From NCBI GenBank assembly GCA_043763625.1, contig JAYULL010000163.1:1-64000 (forward strand): a stretch of 64,000 nucleotides of DNA, read 5' to 3'. The translations under genes were made by a program, and so were the position numbers. The notes under the pieces are model-generated. The model ran no database searches. It was not told the DNA's origin and worked only from the letters and a program-made list of their open reading frames with translations. Each line of letters begins with the position of its first letter. Position 1 is the first letter of the stretch. Positions 17,769 to 26,769 of the stretch are shown piece after piece. The stretch is from Rubrolithibacter sp043763625. GTDB taxonomy: Bacteria; Bacteroidota; Bacteroidia; Sphingobacteriales; Sphingobacteriaceae.

Positions 17769-18854
17769 ATGAAGAATACAGCATTAACCCGCATTCATGA
17801 AGCCTTAGGAGCTAAACTTGTTCCCTTTGCGGGTTTTAATTTGCCTGTGCAATACGATGGTATAAATATCGAGCATGAAACTGTAAGAAGAGGAGTAGGT
17901 GTGTTTGATGTAAGCCACATGGGCGAGTTTATTTTGAAAGGAGAAAATGCTCTCGACCTTATTCAAAAAGTGACTTCCAATGATTCCTCCAAACTAATAG
18001 ACGGAAAAGTACAATACACCTGCCTGCCTAATGAAACAGGGGGAATTGTTGATGACCTCTTGGTTTATAGAATAAACGCCAATACTTACATGCTTGTCGT
18101 TAACGCCTCAAACATTCAAAAAGATTTTGACCGGATATCAAATTATAATTCTTTTGGAGTTGAGATTAAAGATATTTCAGACCGAACCTCATTATTAGCT
18201 ATTCAAGGACCGAAAGCAGCGGCCACTCTTCAAAATCTGACAGAAATAGATTTAGCCGGAATGGAATATTACTCTTTTAAAAAGGGAGTATTTGCCGGGA
18301 TAGAAAATGTTTTAATTTCTGCCACAGGATATACCGGCTCCGGAGGCTTCGAGATTTACTTTGATAACAAAAATGCCGAATACATTTGGAAAGCAATTTT
18401 TGAAGCCGGAAAACCTTACGGGATAAAACCGATAGGTTTGGGAGCGCGTGATACTTTGCGTTTAGAAGCCGGCTTTTGTTTATATGGTAATGATATTGAT
18501 GATACAACTTCGCCTTTAGAAGCCGGGCTGGGTTGGATAACCAAATTCACCAAAGATTTTGTTAACTCAGAAAATCTAAAAAAGCAAAAAGAGCAAGGCG
18601 TTGAAAGAAAGCTTGTGGGGTTCGAAATGATTGAAAGGGGAATACCCAGACATAATTATGAAATAACAGATGAAGCAGGTAATATAATCGGAAAAGTAAC
18701 TTCGGGAACTCAGTCGCCGACGTTGCAAAAACCAATTGGGATGGGATATGTTAAAACCGCATATTCTATTCCCGGAACGGAAATCTTTATACATATTCGC
18801 AATAATAAAATTAAAGCTAAGGTTGTTAAGCTTCCTTTTTACAAATCTGAATGA
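17769..18854 (+). CDS. gcvT: Aminomethyltransferase GcvT (glycine cleavage T protein)
   Basis: A 361-residue T protein of the glycine cleavage system. It has VPFAGFNLPVQYDGI, the GVFDVSHMGEF block with the tetrahydrofolate-binding Asp/Ser-His-Met, SATGYTGSGGFEIYF, LGARDTLRLEAGFCLYGND and a C-terminal IPRHNY-to-IGMGYV domain. It transfers the aminomethyl carbon from H protein to tetrahydrofolate. The P and H proteins are not in the window. Its stop overlaps the start of the next gene by 4 bases. Confidence 0.95.
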   Translation: MKNTALTRIHEALGAKLVPFAGFNLPVQYDGINIEHETVRRGVGVFDVSHMGEFILKGENALDLIQKVTSNDSSKLIDGKVQYTCLPNETGGIVDDLLVYRINANTYMLVVNASNIQKDFDRISNYNSFGVEIKDISDRTSLLAIQGPKAAATLQNLTEIDLAGMEYYSFKKGVFAGIENVLISATGYTGSGGFEIYFDNKNAEYIWKAIFEAGKPYGIKPIGLGARDTLRLEAGFCLYGNDIDDTTSPLEAGLGWITKFTKDFVNSENLKKQKEQGVERKLVGFEMIERGIPRHNYEITDEAGNIIGKVTSGTQSPTLQKPIGMGYVKTAYSIPGTEIFIHIRNNKIKAKVVKLPFYKSE

Positions 18855-19564
18855 CGCCACGAAAAATAGAAGTCTGCTTAACTCCCGCCCTCCTACACTT
18901 ATATGATATCAAAACTAGCATTGTTGTTGTAATCGATATTTTCAGAGCCACTTCTTCTATATGCTACGGCATTGAAAACGGCGCCGAAGCAATAATTCCG
19001 GTAGCATCGGTAGAAACCTGCAAGTCATATTGCAATACAGATTATCTGCTCGCGGCAGAACGCGACGGTAAAGTGGTTGAAGGTTTTGATTTCGGGAACT
19101 CGCCTTTTTCTTACACCACAGAAAAGGTTAAAGGAAAAACAATTGTGTTGACAACTACAAACGGCACTTACGCGTTACATGAATCGCGAACAGCAAAAAA
19201 AGTTGTTATCGGTTCTTTTTTAAATCTAGCATCCATTTGCAGCTGGCTTAAAGTCCAAAAGGAAGATATTTTTCTTTTATGTTCAGGATGGAAGAATAAT
19301 TTCAATTTAGAAGACACCTTATTTGCCGGAGCTGTTGTTCACCACTTAAAAAGCGACAATTTTATTTTAGATGACGGGAGTCTTGCAGCGGAAGACTTGT
19401 ACGGATTAGCAAAAAACGACTTACGAGGTTACCTTAAAAAAACATCGCACAGCGAACGTTTAAAAAGTTTAGGAATTGAAGAAGATATTGCCTTTTGTTT
19501 GAATGAGAACATAACGACTGCTATACCTATACTTAAAGGAGACAAGCTGGTAAAGCTAATCTAG
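18851..19564 (+). CDS. ComB-family 2-phosphosulfolactate phosphatase-like protein
   Basis: A 237-residue protein with the ComB family blocks VVVIDIFRATSSI, AAERDGKVVEGFDFGNSPF and LTTTNGTYAL. In methanogens ComB acts in coenzyme M synthesis; many bacteria carry homologues without that pathway, where the substrate is unknown. Its ATG overlaps the gcvT stop (ATGA), so the two are translationally coupled. No other coenzyme M genes are present, so the family name should not be read as a proven function. Confidence 0.85.
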   Translation: MTPRKIEVCLTPALLHLYDIKTSIVVVIDIFRATSSICYGIENGAEAIIPVASVETCKSYCNTDYLLAAERDGKVVEGFDFGNSPFSYTTEKVKGKTIVLTTTNGTYALHESRTAKKVVIGSFLNLASICSWLKVQKEDIFLLCSGWKNNFNLEDTLFAGAVVHHLKSDNFILDDGSLAAEDLYGLAKNDLRGYLKKTSHSERLKSLGIEEDIAFCLNENITTAIPILKGDKLVKLI

Positions 19565-19572
19565 GTAGGGTG

Positions 19573-19899
19573 CTACGTCAACTTTTCGTTATTCTTATGC
19601 CTTTCGCTGTCGCGGATATTTTTCTTTTTCAGGTTTTTATACAAAGCTTTGGTAAGATCTATCCCCGTTTGATTAGCAAGGCAAATTAAAACGAAAAGTA
19701 CATCAGCCATTTCATCTCCTAAATCAACCTTTTCATCTGATTCTTTAAATGATTGTTCGCCATACTTACGAGACATGATACGGGCAACTTCCCCAACTTC
19801 TTCCATTAAAATTGCAGTATTTGTTAACTCGTTAAAATAGCGAACACCGGTAGTTTTAATCCAGTTGTCGACAAGTTGCTGTGCTTCTTCAATAGTCAT
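19573..19899 (-). CDS. MazG-like nucleotide pyrophosphohydrolase
   Basis: A 108-residue single-domain all-alpha NTP pyrophosphatase. The metal-binding acidic residues are in EEVGEVARIMSRKYGE and VDLGDEMADVLFVLICLAN. Single-domain MazG-like enzymes clean up non-canonical nucleotides. Its ATG is 3 bases from the end of dtd, which lies upstream on the same strand, so the two form a small house-cleaning operon. It converges with the ComB-family gene. Confidence 0.9.
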   Translation of the reverse strand: MTIEEAQQLVDNWIKTTGVRYFNELTNTAILMEEVGEVARIMSRKYGEQSFKESDEKVDLGDEMADVLFVLICLANQTGIDLTKALYKNLKKKNIRDSERHKNNEKLT

Positions 19900-19901
19900 A
19901 T

Positions 19902-20360
19902 TTAATGATTGTCTTTGTCTTTCGTATCCATTACTATCGTTACCGGTCCGTCGTTTACTATGCTTACTTTCATATCTGCACCAAATTCGCCGGTTTCTAT
20001 TTTATCACCCGGTCGGCTTTCTAATTCTGCTTTCATAAGCTCATAAAGCGCCATTGCCTTTTCGGGACGAGCAGCACGAATAAAGCTCGGTCGACTACCT
20101 TTTTTAGTGTGGGCATGCAGTGTAAATTGAGAGATTAAAAGAATATTTCCCTCAACTTCGTTTAAAGCTTTATTCATCAATCCCGCCTCGTCCGAGAAGA
20201 TGCGCATTTTTGTTATCTTTTGTGCCAACCAAATTGCGTCTTCTTCAGTGTCACTCTCTTCAATCCCTAAAAGAATAAGAAATCCTATTTGAATTTGTCC
20301 GACTACCTGTTGATTAACGGAAACTGATGCTTCCGAAACTCTTTGAATAACTGCTCGCAT
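19902..20360 (-). CDS. dtd: D-aminoacyl-tRNA deacylase
   Basis: A 152-residue Dtd that hydrolyses D-amino acids (and glycine from tRNA-Ala) off tRNA. It starts MRAVIQRVSEASV and carries the catalytic-site motifs LISQFTLHA (SQFTL) and VNDGPVTIVMD (the NxGP(V/M)T element). Length is normal. It lies downstream of rsgA on the same strand, with 169 bases between, and upstream of the mazG-like gene. Confidence 0.95.
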   Translation of the reverse strand: MRAVIQRVSEASVSVNQQVVGQIQIGFLILLGIEESDTEEDAIWLAQKITKMRIFSDEAGLMNKALNEVEGNILLISQFTLHAHTKKGSRPSFIRAARPEKAMALYELMKAELESRPGDKIETGEFGADMKVSIVNDGPVTIVMDTKDKDNH

Positions 20361-20529
20361 TATTTAGATGTTAGATTTGCCGGATAAGAATAAAGACTGC
20401 TATATAGATTTGAGAATCAAGGGAAGAAAAAAAGATATTCGAAATCCCTTTAGCCATCAGCCTTTCATGTCTGCTCCTTTATCCCGGTTCATTTGCCTCG
20501 GTCCCTGCGTCAAGACTCTTGCATCTAAA

Positions 20530-21450
20530 TTAAGTTCTCGTGTCATTCCCGTGATAAATACTTAAATAACTCTCGTATCGCGAAGAAGCAATTTTACCCT
20601 CTGTAACAGCTTCTAAAATTGCGCACCCCGGTTCATTAATATGGCGGCAGTTATAAAATTTACATATCTCCTTCCGCTCTCTCATTTCAGGAAAGTAATA
20701 GCTCAGCTCCTGTTTCTCAATGTCTATCACTCCTAATTCACGTATTCCGGGCGTGTCAATTATAAATCCCCCATTCGGAAGAACATGCATTTCCGCAAAA
20801 GTGGTGGTATGCTTCCCTTTATCGCTCCAGTCTGAAACCTTCCCGGTTTTTAAATATGCTTCAGGCAAAATAGCATTTATCAAAGTTGATTTTCCGGCAC
20901 CTGAATGTCCCGAAAGTAAAGTTACTTTTTCCTGTAAAAGGCTATTTACACTACTGATATTCTCTCCATTTAATGCCGAAACCTCGTAGCAGGGATAATT
21001 TATATTTTCATAAATAGCTTTAAAATCGGCGAGTACTTCTAATCCCTCATCACTAAATAAATCAAGCTTATTAAATATAAGTCCGGCAGGAATATCATAA
21101 GCTTCGGCAGTTACCAAAAAACGATCTATAAAACCTAAGGAAGTACGGGGCGAAGCCAACGTGACAACCAAAAAAGCTTGATCTAAATTAGCGGCGATGA
21201 TTTGGGCTTGCTTAGAAAGATTTACTGACTTACGAATAATGTAATTTCTACGTTCTTCTAGTGCTGTTATAACACCCGTGGTTTGATCGGGTTCCGGTTC
21301 AAACTCCACTTTGTCTCCAACTGCAATAGGATTTGTAGTTTTAATATCCTTTGTTCTGAATATTCCCTTAATCCGGCAGTCGACCGTATCTCCCGTTTCA
21401 GATAATACCTGATACCAACTGCCCGTTGATTTTATTACTAAGCCATTCAT
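20530..21450 (-). CDS. rsgA: Ribosome small subunit maturation GTPase RsgA
   Basis: A 306-residue circularly permuted GTPase: OB domain (1-70), G4 NKLD (about 138), G1 GHSGAGKSTL (about 182), G3 DTPGIRELG, then a zinc-binding domain with C-x-F-Y-N-C-R-H and a later Cys (CKFYNCRHINEPGC). RsgA acts in late 30S subunit assembly. Family length and all motifs are normal. It is divergent from the threonine operon. Confidence 0.95.
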   Translation of the reverse strand: MNGLVIKSTGSWYQVLSETGDTVDCRIKGIFRTKDIKTTNPIAVGDKVEFEPEPDQTTGVITALEERRNYIIRKSVNLSKQAQIIAANLDQAFLVVTLASPRTSLGFIDRFLVTAEAYDIPAGLIFNKLDLFSDEGLEVLADFKAIYENINYPCYEVSALNGENISSVNSLLQEKVTLLSGHSGAGKSTLINAILPEAYLKTGKVSDWSDKGKHTTTFAEMHVLPNGGFIIDTPGIRELGVIDIEKQELSYYFPEMRERKEICKFYNCRHINEPGCAILEAVTEGKIASSRYESYLSIYHGNDTRT

Positions 21451-21517
21451 TTAAGATGCGTAAAGTTAAAAATTAAGGTTAACCGCAGTTCTAACTAAAT
21501 CCCAAAATTTAAACGGA

Positions 21518-21553
21518 TTGTTTGCAATTATCAAATTTAACTGCTTATTTTAC
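21518..21553 (+). promoter_or_regulatory. Candidate threonine operon promoter
   Basis: TTTG at 21521-21524 and TATTTTAC at 21546-21553 are 21 bases apart, roughly the Bacteroidota -33/-7 arrangement, with two departures in the -7 box. Transcription would start about 21560, just before the leader peptide ATG at 21569. Confidence 0.35.
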
Positions 21554-21568
21554 GCCCGAATTAAAGCA

Positions 21569-21643
21569 ATGAACACAATTTATACCACAACTACGATTAC
21601 CACCACTACAACCACGCCCAAACCGGCAGGAGGAAGATCGTAA
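21569..21643 (+). CDS. thrL: Threonine operon leader peptide
   Basis: A 24-codon frame beginning MNTIYTTTTITTTTTT and ending with PKPAGGRS and TAA. Eleven of the first 16 residues are Thr and two are Ile, matching the end products whose scarcity would stall the ribosome, as in the enterobacterial thr leader. It sits 78 bases ahead of thrA and directly before an attenuator hairpin. The four Thr codons are all used. I infer that it is translated as a sensor; the peptide itself needs no function. The symbol is by analogy. Confidence 0.85.
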   Translation: MNTIYTTTTITTTTTTPKPAGGRS

Positions 21644-21705
21644 CTAGGTGTAATAAAAATATAACCATAGAGCGCCTTCCTCCTTCACGGGGAAGGCGCT
21701 TTTAT
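21628..21705 (+). promoter_or_regulatory. Threonine attenuator: antiterminator and terminator
   Basis: Terminator: perfect 10-base arms at 21671-21680 and 21691-21700, followed by TTTATTT. Antiterminator: AGGAGGAAG at 21628-21636, in the last codons of the leader peptide, is perfectly complementary to CTTCCTCCT at 21676-21684, which overlaps the terminator's left arm. The two pairings exclude each other. A ribosome at the leader stop (21641-21643) would cover the first segment and let the terminator form; one stalled on the Thr codons (21575-21616) would leave it free to block termination. Confidence 0.85.
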
Positions 21706-21721
21706 TTAAAATTACACGTAA

Positions 21722-24187
21722 ATGAAAGTATTAAAGTTTGGGGGAACGTCTGTAGGATCGGTAGAAAGCATTCGCACTTTGCTTGAAATTTTGAAAAATG
21801 AATCAGCAGCCGGAGAGAATCCTGTCGTTGTTTTATCAGCAATGAGCGGAGTGACAAACCTTTTGTCAGAAATGGCGGAAGAAGCTGCTAAAGGAAAAAA
21901 CTTCTCAAAACATCTTCTGGAGCTTGAAAGTAAACATTTCGACGTTATAAAAGCCTTGTTAGACATCCCCAAACAAAACCCGGTTTTTACTAAACTGAAA
22001 ATTTTTTTTAATGAGCTGGAAGACCTTTTGCAGGGAGTTTTCAGCATACAAGAGCTTACAGCAAGAACACGTGATTTGATTTTAAGTTACGGCGAAAGAT
22101 GCTCAACATTTTTAGTAAGTAAAATAGCTGAGCAGCATTTTCCCGAGGTTGCATATGCAGATGCCTCAACTTTAGTAAAAACAGACAGTTCATTCGGACA
22201 AGCTAAAGTGAATACAGAGCTAACGGAAATTTTAATCCGAGACTTTTATCGGCTTAATAAAAGTAAGCTGATTTTTGTTACCGGATTTATAGCGAGCAAT
22301 GCGGAGGGAAGAATAACTACTTTGGGCCGTGGCGGTAGCGATTATACTGCCGCTATTATCGGGTCAGCTCTAAATTGCCAAGAAATAGAAATTTGGACCG
22401 ACGTTAACGGCATGATGACGGCAGATCCGCGGATTGTAAAGAAGGCTTTTCCTTTAAAAGAACTTTCGTACACCGAGGCGATGGAACTTTCCTATTTCGG
22501 AGCAAAGGTTATCTATCCGCCAACGATGATTCCGGCGTTTTTAAAGAAAATTCCGATTGTTATTCGCAACACTTTCCAGCCGGAATTTGAGGGAACTGTT
22601 ATTCGTCATACCGTAAAATCTTTAGATACAAGTATAAAAGGCATTTCTTCGATCAACGATATAAGCGTAATAAATCTGGTAGGCAGCGGGATGGTGGGTA
22701 AAGCGGGCTTTAGCGGGCGGCTGTTTTCACTTTTGGCTCGCGAGCAAATCAACGTTATCCTTATTACGCAATCGTCCTCCGAGCACAGCATTACGTTTGC
22801 CGTAAATCCTTCTGAGGCTTTGAAAGCGTTAAAATTAATCGAACAAGAATTTGAATTAGAGCTCGAAGCGAAGAAATTAGACGAGCCGGTAATTGAAGAA
22901 AACCTGTCAGTTTTAGCTATTGTTGGCGAAAACATGAAGCAAACGCCCGGTATTTCCGGCACCTTGTTTCATGCTTTAGGCAGAAACGGTATTAATGTTA
23001 GAGCGATAGCCCAAGGTTCGTCAGAATATAATATTTCAGTAATTATCTCCAGGCACGATTTGGCCAAAGCTCTAAATGCGGTTCACGACGCTTTTTATAC
23101 CGAACGAAGGAAGAATTTAAATATCTTTTGTCTGGGAACAGGAAATATCGGTTCTACATTGTTCCGCCAAATAGAACAAAACCGCGAATTTCTTCATATT
23201 CAAAATGGAGTAGAGATTAATGTTGTAGGTATCAGCAACAGTAGAAAAATGCTGTTTAAAGAAGGCGGACTAACTTTAGATGATTGGAAAGAGACTTTAG
23301 AGCAAGAAGGGGAAGAAGCAGATTTATCGACGTTCGTTGCCAGAATGAAAGGGATGAATCTTCCAAACGCAATTTTTGTTGATAATACAGCAAGCTTAAA
23401 ACCTATTGCAATGTACGAACAGGTGTTTAAGTCAAATATTTCTGTCGTAACCTGCAATAAAATAGGCAACTCTTCTTCGTATATCCAGTACAAAAACTTT
23501 AAAGATTTATCGCAGGTTTATGGCGTGGATTTCTACTACGAAACAAACGTAGGTGCCGGTTTACCGATAATAAGAACATTAAAAGATTTAATGGTAAGCG
23601 GCGATCGGATACTAAAAATTGAAGCTATACTTTCCGGGACGATATCTTTTATTTTTAACAATTTTAAAGGTGACGCTAATTTCCACGACGTTGTTAAAGA
23701 AGCACAAGAAAAAGGCTATACCGAACCCGATCCGCGAGATGATTTAAGCGGAGTAGATTTTATGCGAAAAATGTTGATTTTGGCTCGGGATGCCGGAAAT
23801 CAACTAGAACCAACTGATGTCACAATAGAAAGTATGTTACCACCCGCTTGCCTAAAAGCTAAGAATGTGGAGGATTTTTACAAAGAATTGCAAAACAACA
23901 ACAGCCACTTCGAAATACTAAAAAAAGAAGCTTCAGATCAAGGGAAAGTTTTACGTTACATCGGTGTGTTGGATGAAAACGGAGTTTCTATCTCTTTGCA
24001 AATGGTAGATGAAACGCATGCATTTTACATGCTTTCCGGCAGCGACAATATTATTTCTTTTACAACGGAGCGATATAAAGACCGTCCTTTGGTGATAAAA
24101 GGCCCGGGAGCCGGAGCCGAAGTTACTGCTGCCGGTGTTTTTGCCGATATTGTAAACGTAGGCGCTAATTATCCTAACTATTTCTAA
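21722..24187 (+). CDS. thrA: Bifunctional aspartokinase / homoserine dehydrogenase
   Basis: An 821-residue fusion. The aspartokinase half (about 1-290) starts VLKFGGTSVGS and has TLGRGGSDYTAA; two ACT regulatory domains follow (about 310-455) and the homoserine dehydrogenase half (about 465-821) has the NAD(P)-binding FCLGTGNIGS and the EPDPRDDLSGVD segment. It catalyses the first and third steps from aspartate to threonine. Length equals that of E. coli ThrA. It is first in thrA-thrB-thrC behind the Thr attenuator; ACT domains suggest feedback inhibition as well. Confidence 0.96.
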   Translation: MKVLKFGGTSVGSVESIRTLLEILKNESAAGENPVVVLSAMSGVTNLLSEMAEEAAKGKNFSKHLLELESKHFDVIKALLDIPKQNPVFTKLKIFFNELEDLLQGVFSIQELTARTRDLILSYGERCSTFLVSKIAEQHFPEVAYADASTLVKTDSSFGQAKVNTELTEILIRDFYRLNKSKLIFVTGFIASNAEGRITTLGRGGSDYTAAIIGSALNCQEIEIWTDVNGMMTADPRIVKKAFPLKELSYTEAMELSYFGAKVIYPPTMIPAFLKKIPIVIRNTFQPEFEGTVIRHTVKSLDTSIKGISSINDISVINLVGSGMVGKAGFSGRLFSLLAREQINVILITQSSSEHSITFAVNPSEALKALKLIEQEFELELEAKKLDEPVIEENLSVLAIVGENMKQTPGISGTLFHALGRNGINVRAIAQGSSEYNISVIISRHDLAKALNAVHDAFYTERRKNLNIFCLGTGNIGSTLFRQIEQNREFLHIQNGVEINVVGISNSRKMLFKEGGLTLDDWKETLEQEGEEADLSTFVARMKGMNLPNAIFVDNTASLKPIAMYEQVFKSNISVVTCNKIGNSSSYIQYKNFKDLSQVYGVDFYYETNVGAGLPIIRTLKDLMVSGDRILKIEAILSGTISFIFNNFKGDANFHDVVKEAQEKGYTEPDPRDDLSGVDFMRKMLILARDAGNQLEPTDVTIESMLPPACLKAKNVEDFYKELQNNNSHFEILKKEASDQGKVLRYIGVLDENGVSISLQMVDETHAFYMLSGSDNIISFTTERYKDRPLVIKGPGAGAEVTAAGVFADIVNVGANYPNYF

Positions 24188-24215
24188 AAACTTTTCGGAC
24201 TTTCCGACTTAATAT

Positions 24216-25151
24216 ATGAAAGACTCAATAAAAGTTTTTGCGCCGGCAACTGTAGCTAACGTAGTTTGCGGATTTGATATAATGGGATTCGCCGTGGACG
24301 CCCCCGGAGATGAAGTGATTATGCGACTAAAGCAATCTCCCGGAATCACAATTACAAAAATCACCGGTGATGAGGGGCGCTTACCTATTGAAGCTGACAA
24401 GAACACCGTAAGTGCCAGTGTACAACATTATTTACAACACATTGGCAGAACAGATATCGGGTTAGAAATAGAGCTTCACAAAAAAATGCCGATCGGCAGC
24501 GGGCTTGGTTCCAGTTCGGCTAGTACTGTTGCCGGCTTGTTTGCCATTAACACGTTATTAAATAATCAATTAACCCCGCACCAACTACTTCCTTTTGCAA
24601 CGAAGGGCGAGGAATTAGCTTGCGGATACGGGCACGCTGACAACGTTGCTCCGGCACTTTTCGGAGGTTTCGTCTTGATACGCAGCTACGAGCCCTTGGA
24701 TGTGATTAAGCTGCCTTTCCCAAAAGACTTGTACGCAGCCATTGTTTTTCCGGAAGTTGATGTTCCTACTCGGGATGCACGGCAAATGATAAAAAGCAAG
24801 GTTTTATTGAAAGACGCAGTAACGCAATGGGGAAATATTGCCGGCCTGGTAAGCGGGTTATTTTTAGGTGATATAAATTTAATCGGTAGGAGCATGAAGG
24901 ATGTGTTGATTGAACCTACTCGGTCCATCTTGATACCTGACTTTTATAAAATGAGAGAACTTGCTCATGAAAATGGGGCAATCAGCTTTGGAATCTCAGG
25001 ATCGGGTCCATCAGTCTTTGCCTTTTCTACCACAAAAGAAGCTGGCGAAAAAATAACACAGGTAATAAAAACCCATTTGAATACTTTAAGTATTGCTTGT
25101 AAAACTTATGTATCGCCAATTAATGCTCAAGGCCCAAAGGTGTTAGATTAG
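24216..25151 (+). CDS. thrB: Homoserine kinase
   Basis: A 311-residue GHMP-family kinase that phosphorylates homoserine. FAPATVANVVCGFDIMGFA opens the protein, the ATP loop is MPIGSGLGSSSAS at about 90-102, and the C-terminal motif is GISGSGPSVFAF. It follows thrA after 28 bases and precedes thrC by 36, so it is the middle gene of the operon. Confidence 0.96.
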   Translation: MKDSIKVFAPATVANVVCGFDIMGFAVDAPGDEVIMRLKQSPGITITKITGDEGRLPIEADKNTVSASVQHYLQHIGRTDIGLEIELHKKMPIGSGLGSSSASTVAGLFAINTLLNNQLTPHQLLPFATKGEELACGYGHADNVAPALFGGFVLIRSYEPLDVIKLPFPKDLYAAIVFPEVDVPTRDARQMIKSKVLLKDAVTQWGNIAGLVSGLFLGDINLIGRSMKDVLIEPTRSILIPDFYKMRELAHENGAISFGISGSGPSVFAFSTTKEAGEKITQVIKTHLNTLSIACKTYVSPINAQGPKVLD

Positions 25152-25187
25152 GGGATAAATCGTAAATTTTAGTTCTAAAAATCGTCA

Positions 25188-26495
25188 ATGAAATTATACA
25201 GCACGAACGACAAAACGTTGAGGATTTCTTTTAAAGATGCTGTTTTCAACAGTCTTCCACAGGATAAAGGCTTATATATGCCGGTCGCAATTCCAAAGTT
25301 GGACGCTTCTTTTATTGAAAAATTGCCTTCGCTTACTTTGCAGCAAATTGCTTTTGAGGTTGCTCACGCTTTGCTGAAAGACTCTATTTCTTCGCCTGAT
25401 TTGGAAGCGATTATCTATGATGCAATAAATTTCGATGCACCTCTAAGAAAGATTAGAGAAGATTTTTACGCACTTGAATTGTTTCATGGGCCCTCTTTAG
25501 CTTTTAAAGATTTTGGCGCCAGATTTATGAGCCGGGTGATGAGTCATTTTCTTTTAGAAGGAGAAAAAGAACTAAACGTTCTGGTAGCCACCTCCGGAGA
25601 CACGGGAGGAGCAGTTGCTTTAGGGTTTTTAGGCGTGCCGAATACTCGAGTTACTATTCTTTATCCTAAAGGAAAAGTTAGCCCGATTCAAGAACTGCAG
25701 CTAACTACCCACGGGCAAAATATTCGAGCAATAGAAATCGACGGAACTTTTGACGATTGCCAGGCACTAGTCAAGCAAGCATTTCTTGACAATGAACTAA
25801 ATAAAGAATTTCGTTTAACCTCCGCAAATTCTATTAATATCGCTCGCTTAATTCCACAGACCTTTTATTACTTCAATGCTTACGCTCAGCTAAAAAGAGA
25901 AGGAAAAGGCGAAGTGGTATTTTCGGTCCCCAGCGGTAATTTCGGTAATATCGGTGCAGGAATTTTAGCTTGGAGAATGGGACTTCCTGTTAAACAATTT
26001 TTAGCTGCCACTAACGTAAACGATACAGTACCTGAATATCTAAAAACCGGCATTTATCAGGCTAAACCTTCCGTTGCAACACTCTCTAACGCAATGGACG
26101 TCGGTAATCCGAGCAATTGGGTAAGAATTTTGGATATGTTTGGAGAAAAGCCGGAAGAGTTGAAAAAGATAGTTACCGGATTTCGATTTACAGATGCGGA
26201 AACAGAAGAAGCAGTAAATAAAATCTTTACCGAAACCGGGTATATTGTTTGCCCACACACTGCTATAGCTGAACTCGCTGCAGAGGCCCATAAAACAGAA
26301 AACCCGAATAGGGATTTCTCTTACCTATTTCTCGCCACTGCTCACCCTTGCAAATTTCCTGATGTGTATAACAAAGAAATGTCTGCTCTAATAGAAATTC
26401 CTGAACAAGTAAAATCGCTGGAAGCAAAAGACAAGCAAGCCGTTTCAATGGGAATTGATTTTGAAGGATTTAAGAAGTTTTTGTTAGAAAATTGA
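25188..26495 (+). CDS. thrC: Threonine synthase
   Basis: A 435-residue PLP enzyme converting O-phosphohomoserine to threonine. The PLP Lys is in SLAFKDFGARFM (about residue 105), and the phosphate-binding ATSGDTGGAVA and SVPSGNFGNIGAG segments are present. The N-terminal LYSTNDKTLRISFKDA is that of the E. coli/yeast-like class. It is the last thr gene; no terminator is obvious in the 37 bases before the next gene. Confidence 0.96.
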   Translation: MKLYSTNDKTLRISFKDAVFNSLPQDKGLYMPVAIPKLDASFIEKLPSLTLQQIAFEVAHALLKDSISSPDLEAIIYDAINFDAPLRKIREDFYALELFHGPSLAFKDFGARFMSRVMSHFLLEGEKELNVLVATSGDTGGAVALGFLGVPNTRVTILYPKGKVSPIQELQLTTHGQNIRAIEIDGTFDDCQALVKQAFLDNELNKEFRLTSANSINIARLIPQTFYYFNAYAQLKREGKGEVVFSVPSGNFGNIGAGILAWRMGLPVKQFLAATNVNDTVPEYLKTGIYQAKPSVATLSNAMDVGNPSNWVRILDMFGEKPEELKKIVTGFRFTDAETEEAVNKIFTETGYIVCPHTAIAELAAEAHKTENPNRDFSYLFLATAHPCKFPDVYNKEMSALIEIPEQVKSLEAKDKQAVSMGIDFEGFKKFLLEN

Positions 26496-26532
26496 CATAC
26501 GCATAAATTATTTAAGTGCGGATCTTTGATTT

Positions 26533-26769
26533 ATGAAAACGAGAGTCAATTTAACGATTGAGGAAGGACTACTAAGTCGGATTAAAGAGTACGCATCTGA
26601 AAAAAAGGTGAGTGTTTCTGAACTTGTGGAACAATACTTCGCACGTTTAACCAAGAAACCTACTACCAAAAGCGATTTGATTAAAAGCTTACCAAAAAGC
26701 AACAAATTTGATGAGGTAGATTTAACGAGGCAATATCCGGAAGATAACTCCTCAAAATATGGTTTTTAA
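26533..26769 (+). CDS. DUF6364-like antitoxin
   Basis: A 78-residue protein with an N-terminal ribbon-helix-helix-like segment (RVNLTIEEGLLSRIKEYA, then VSVSELVEQYF) and an acidic, flexible C-terminus. This layout is that of small antitoxins (DUF6364 type) that bind DNA and cap a PIN toxin. It overlaps the PIN gene by 11 bases. It is 37 bases after thrC, so it may be transcribed partly from the thr operon. Confidence 0.78.
   Translation: MKTRVNLTIEEGLLSRIKEYASEKKVSVSELVEQYFARLTKKPTTKSDLIKSLPKSNKFDEVDLTRQYPEDNSSKYGF

Noticed and set aside
20368..20565. Plus-strand frame of 65 codons between dtd and rsgA
   Set aside because: No family resemblance, and it runs into the 3' end of rsgA on the other strand. 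The interval is simply a spacer.
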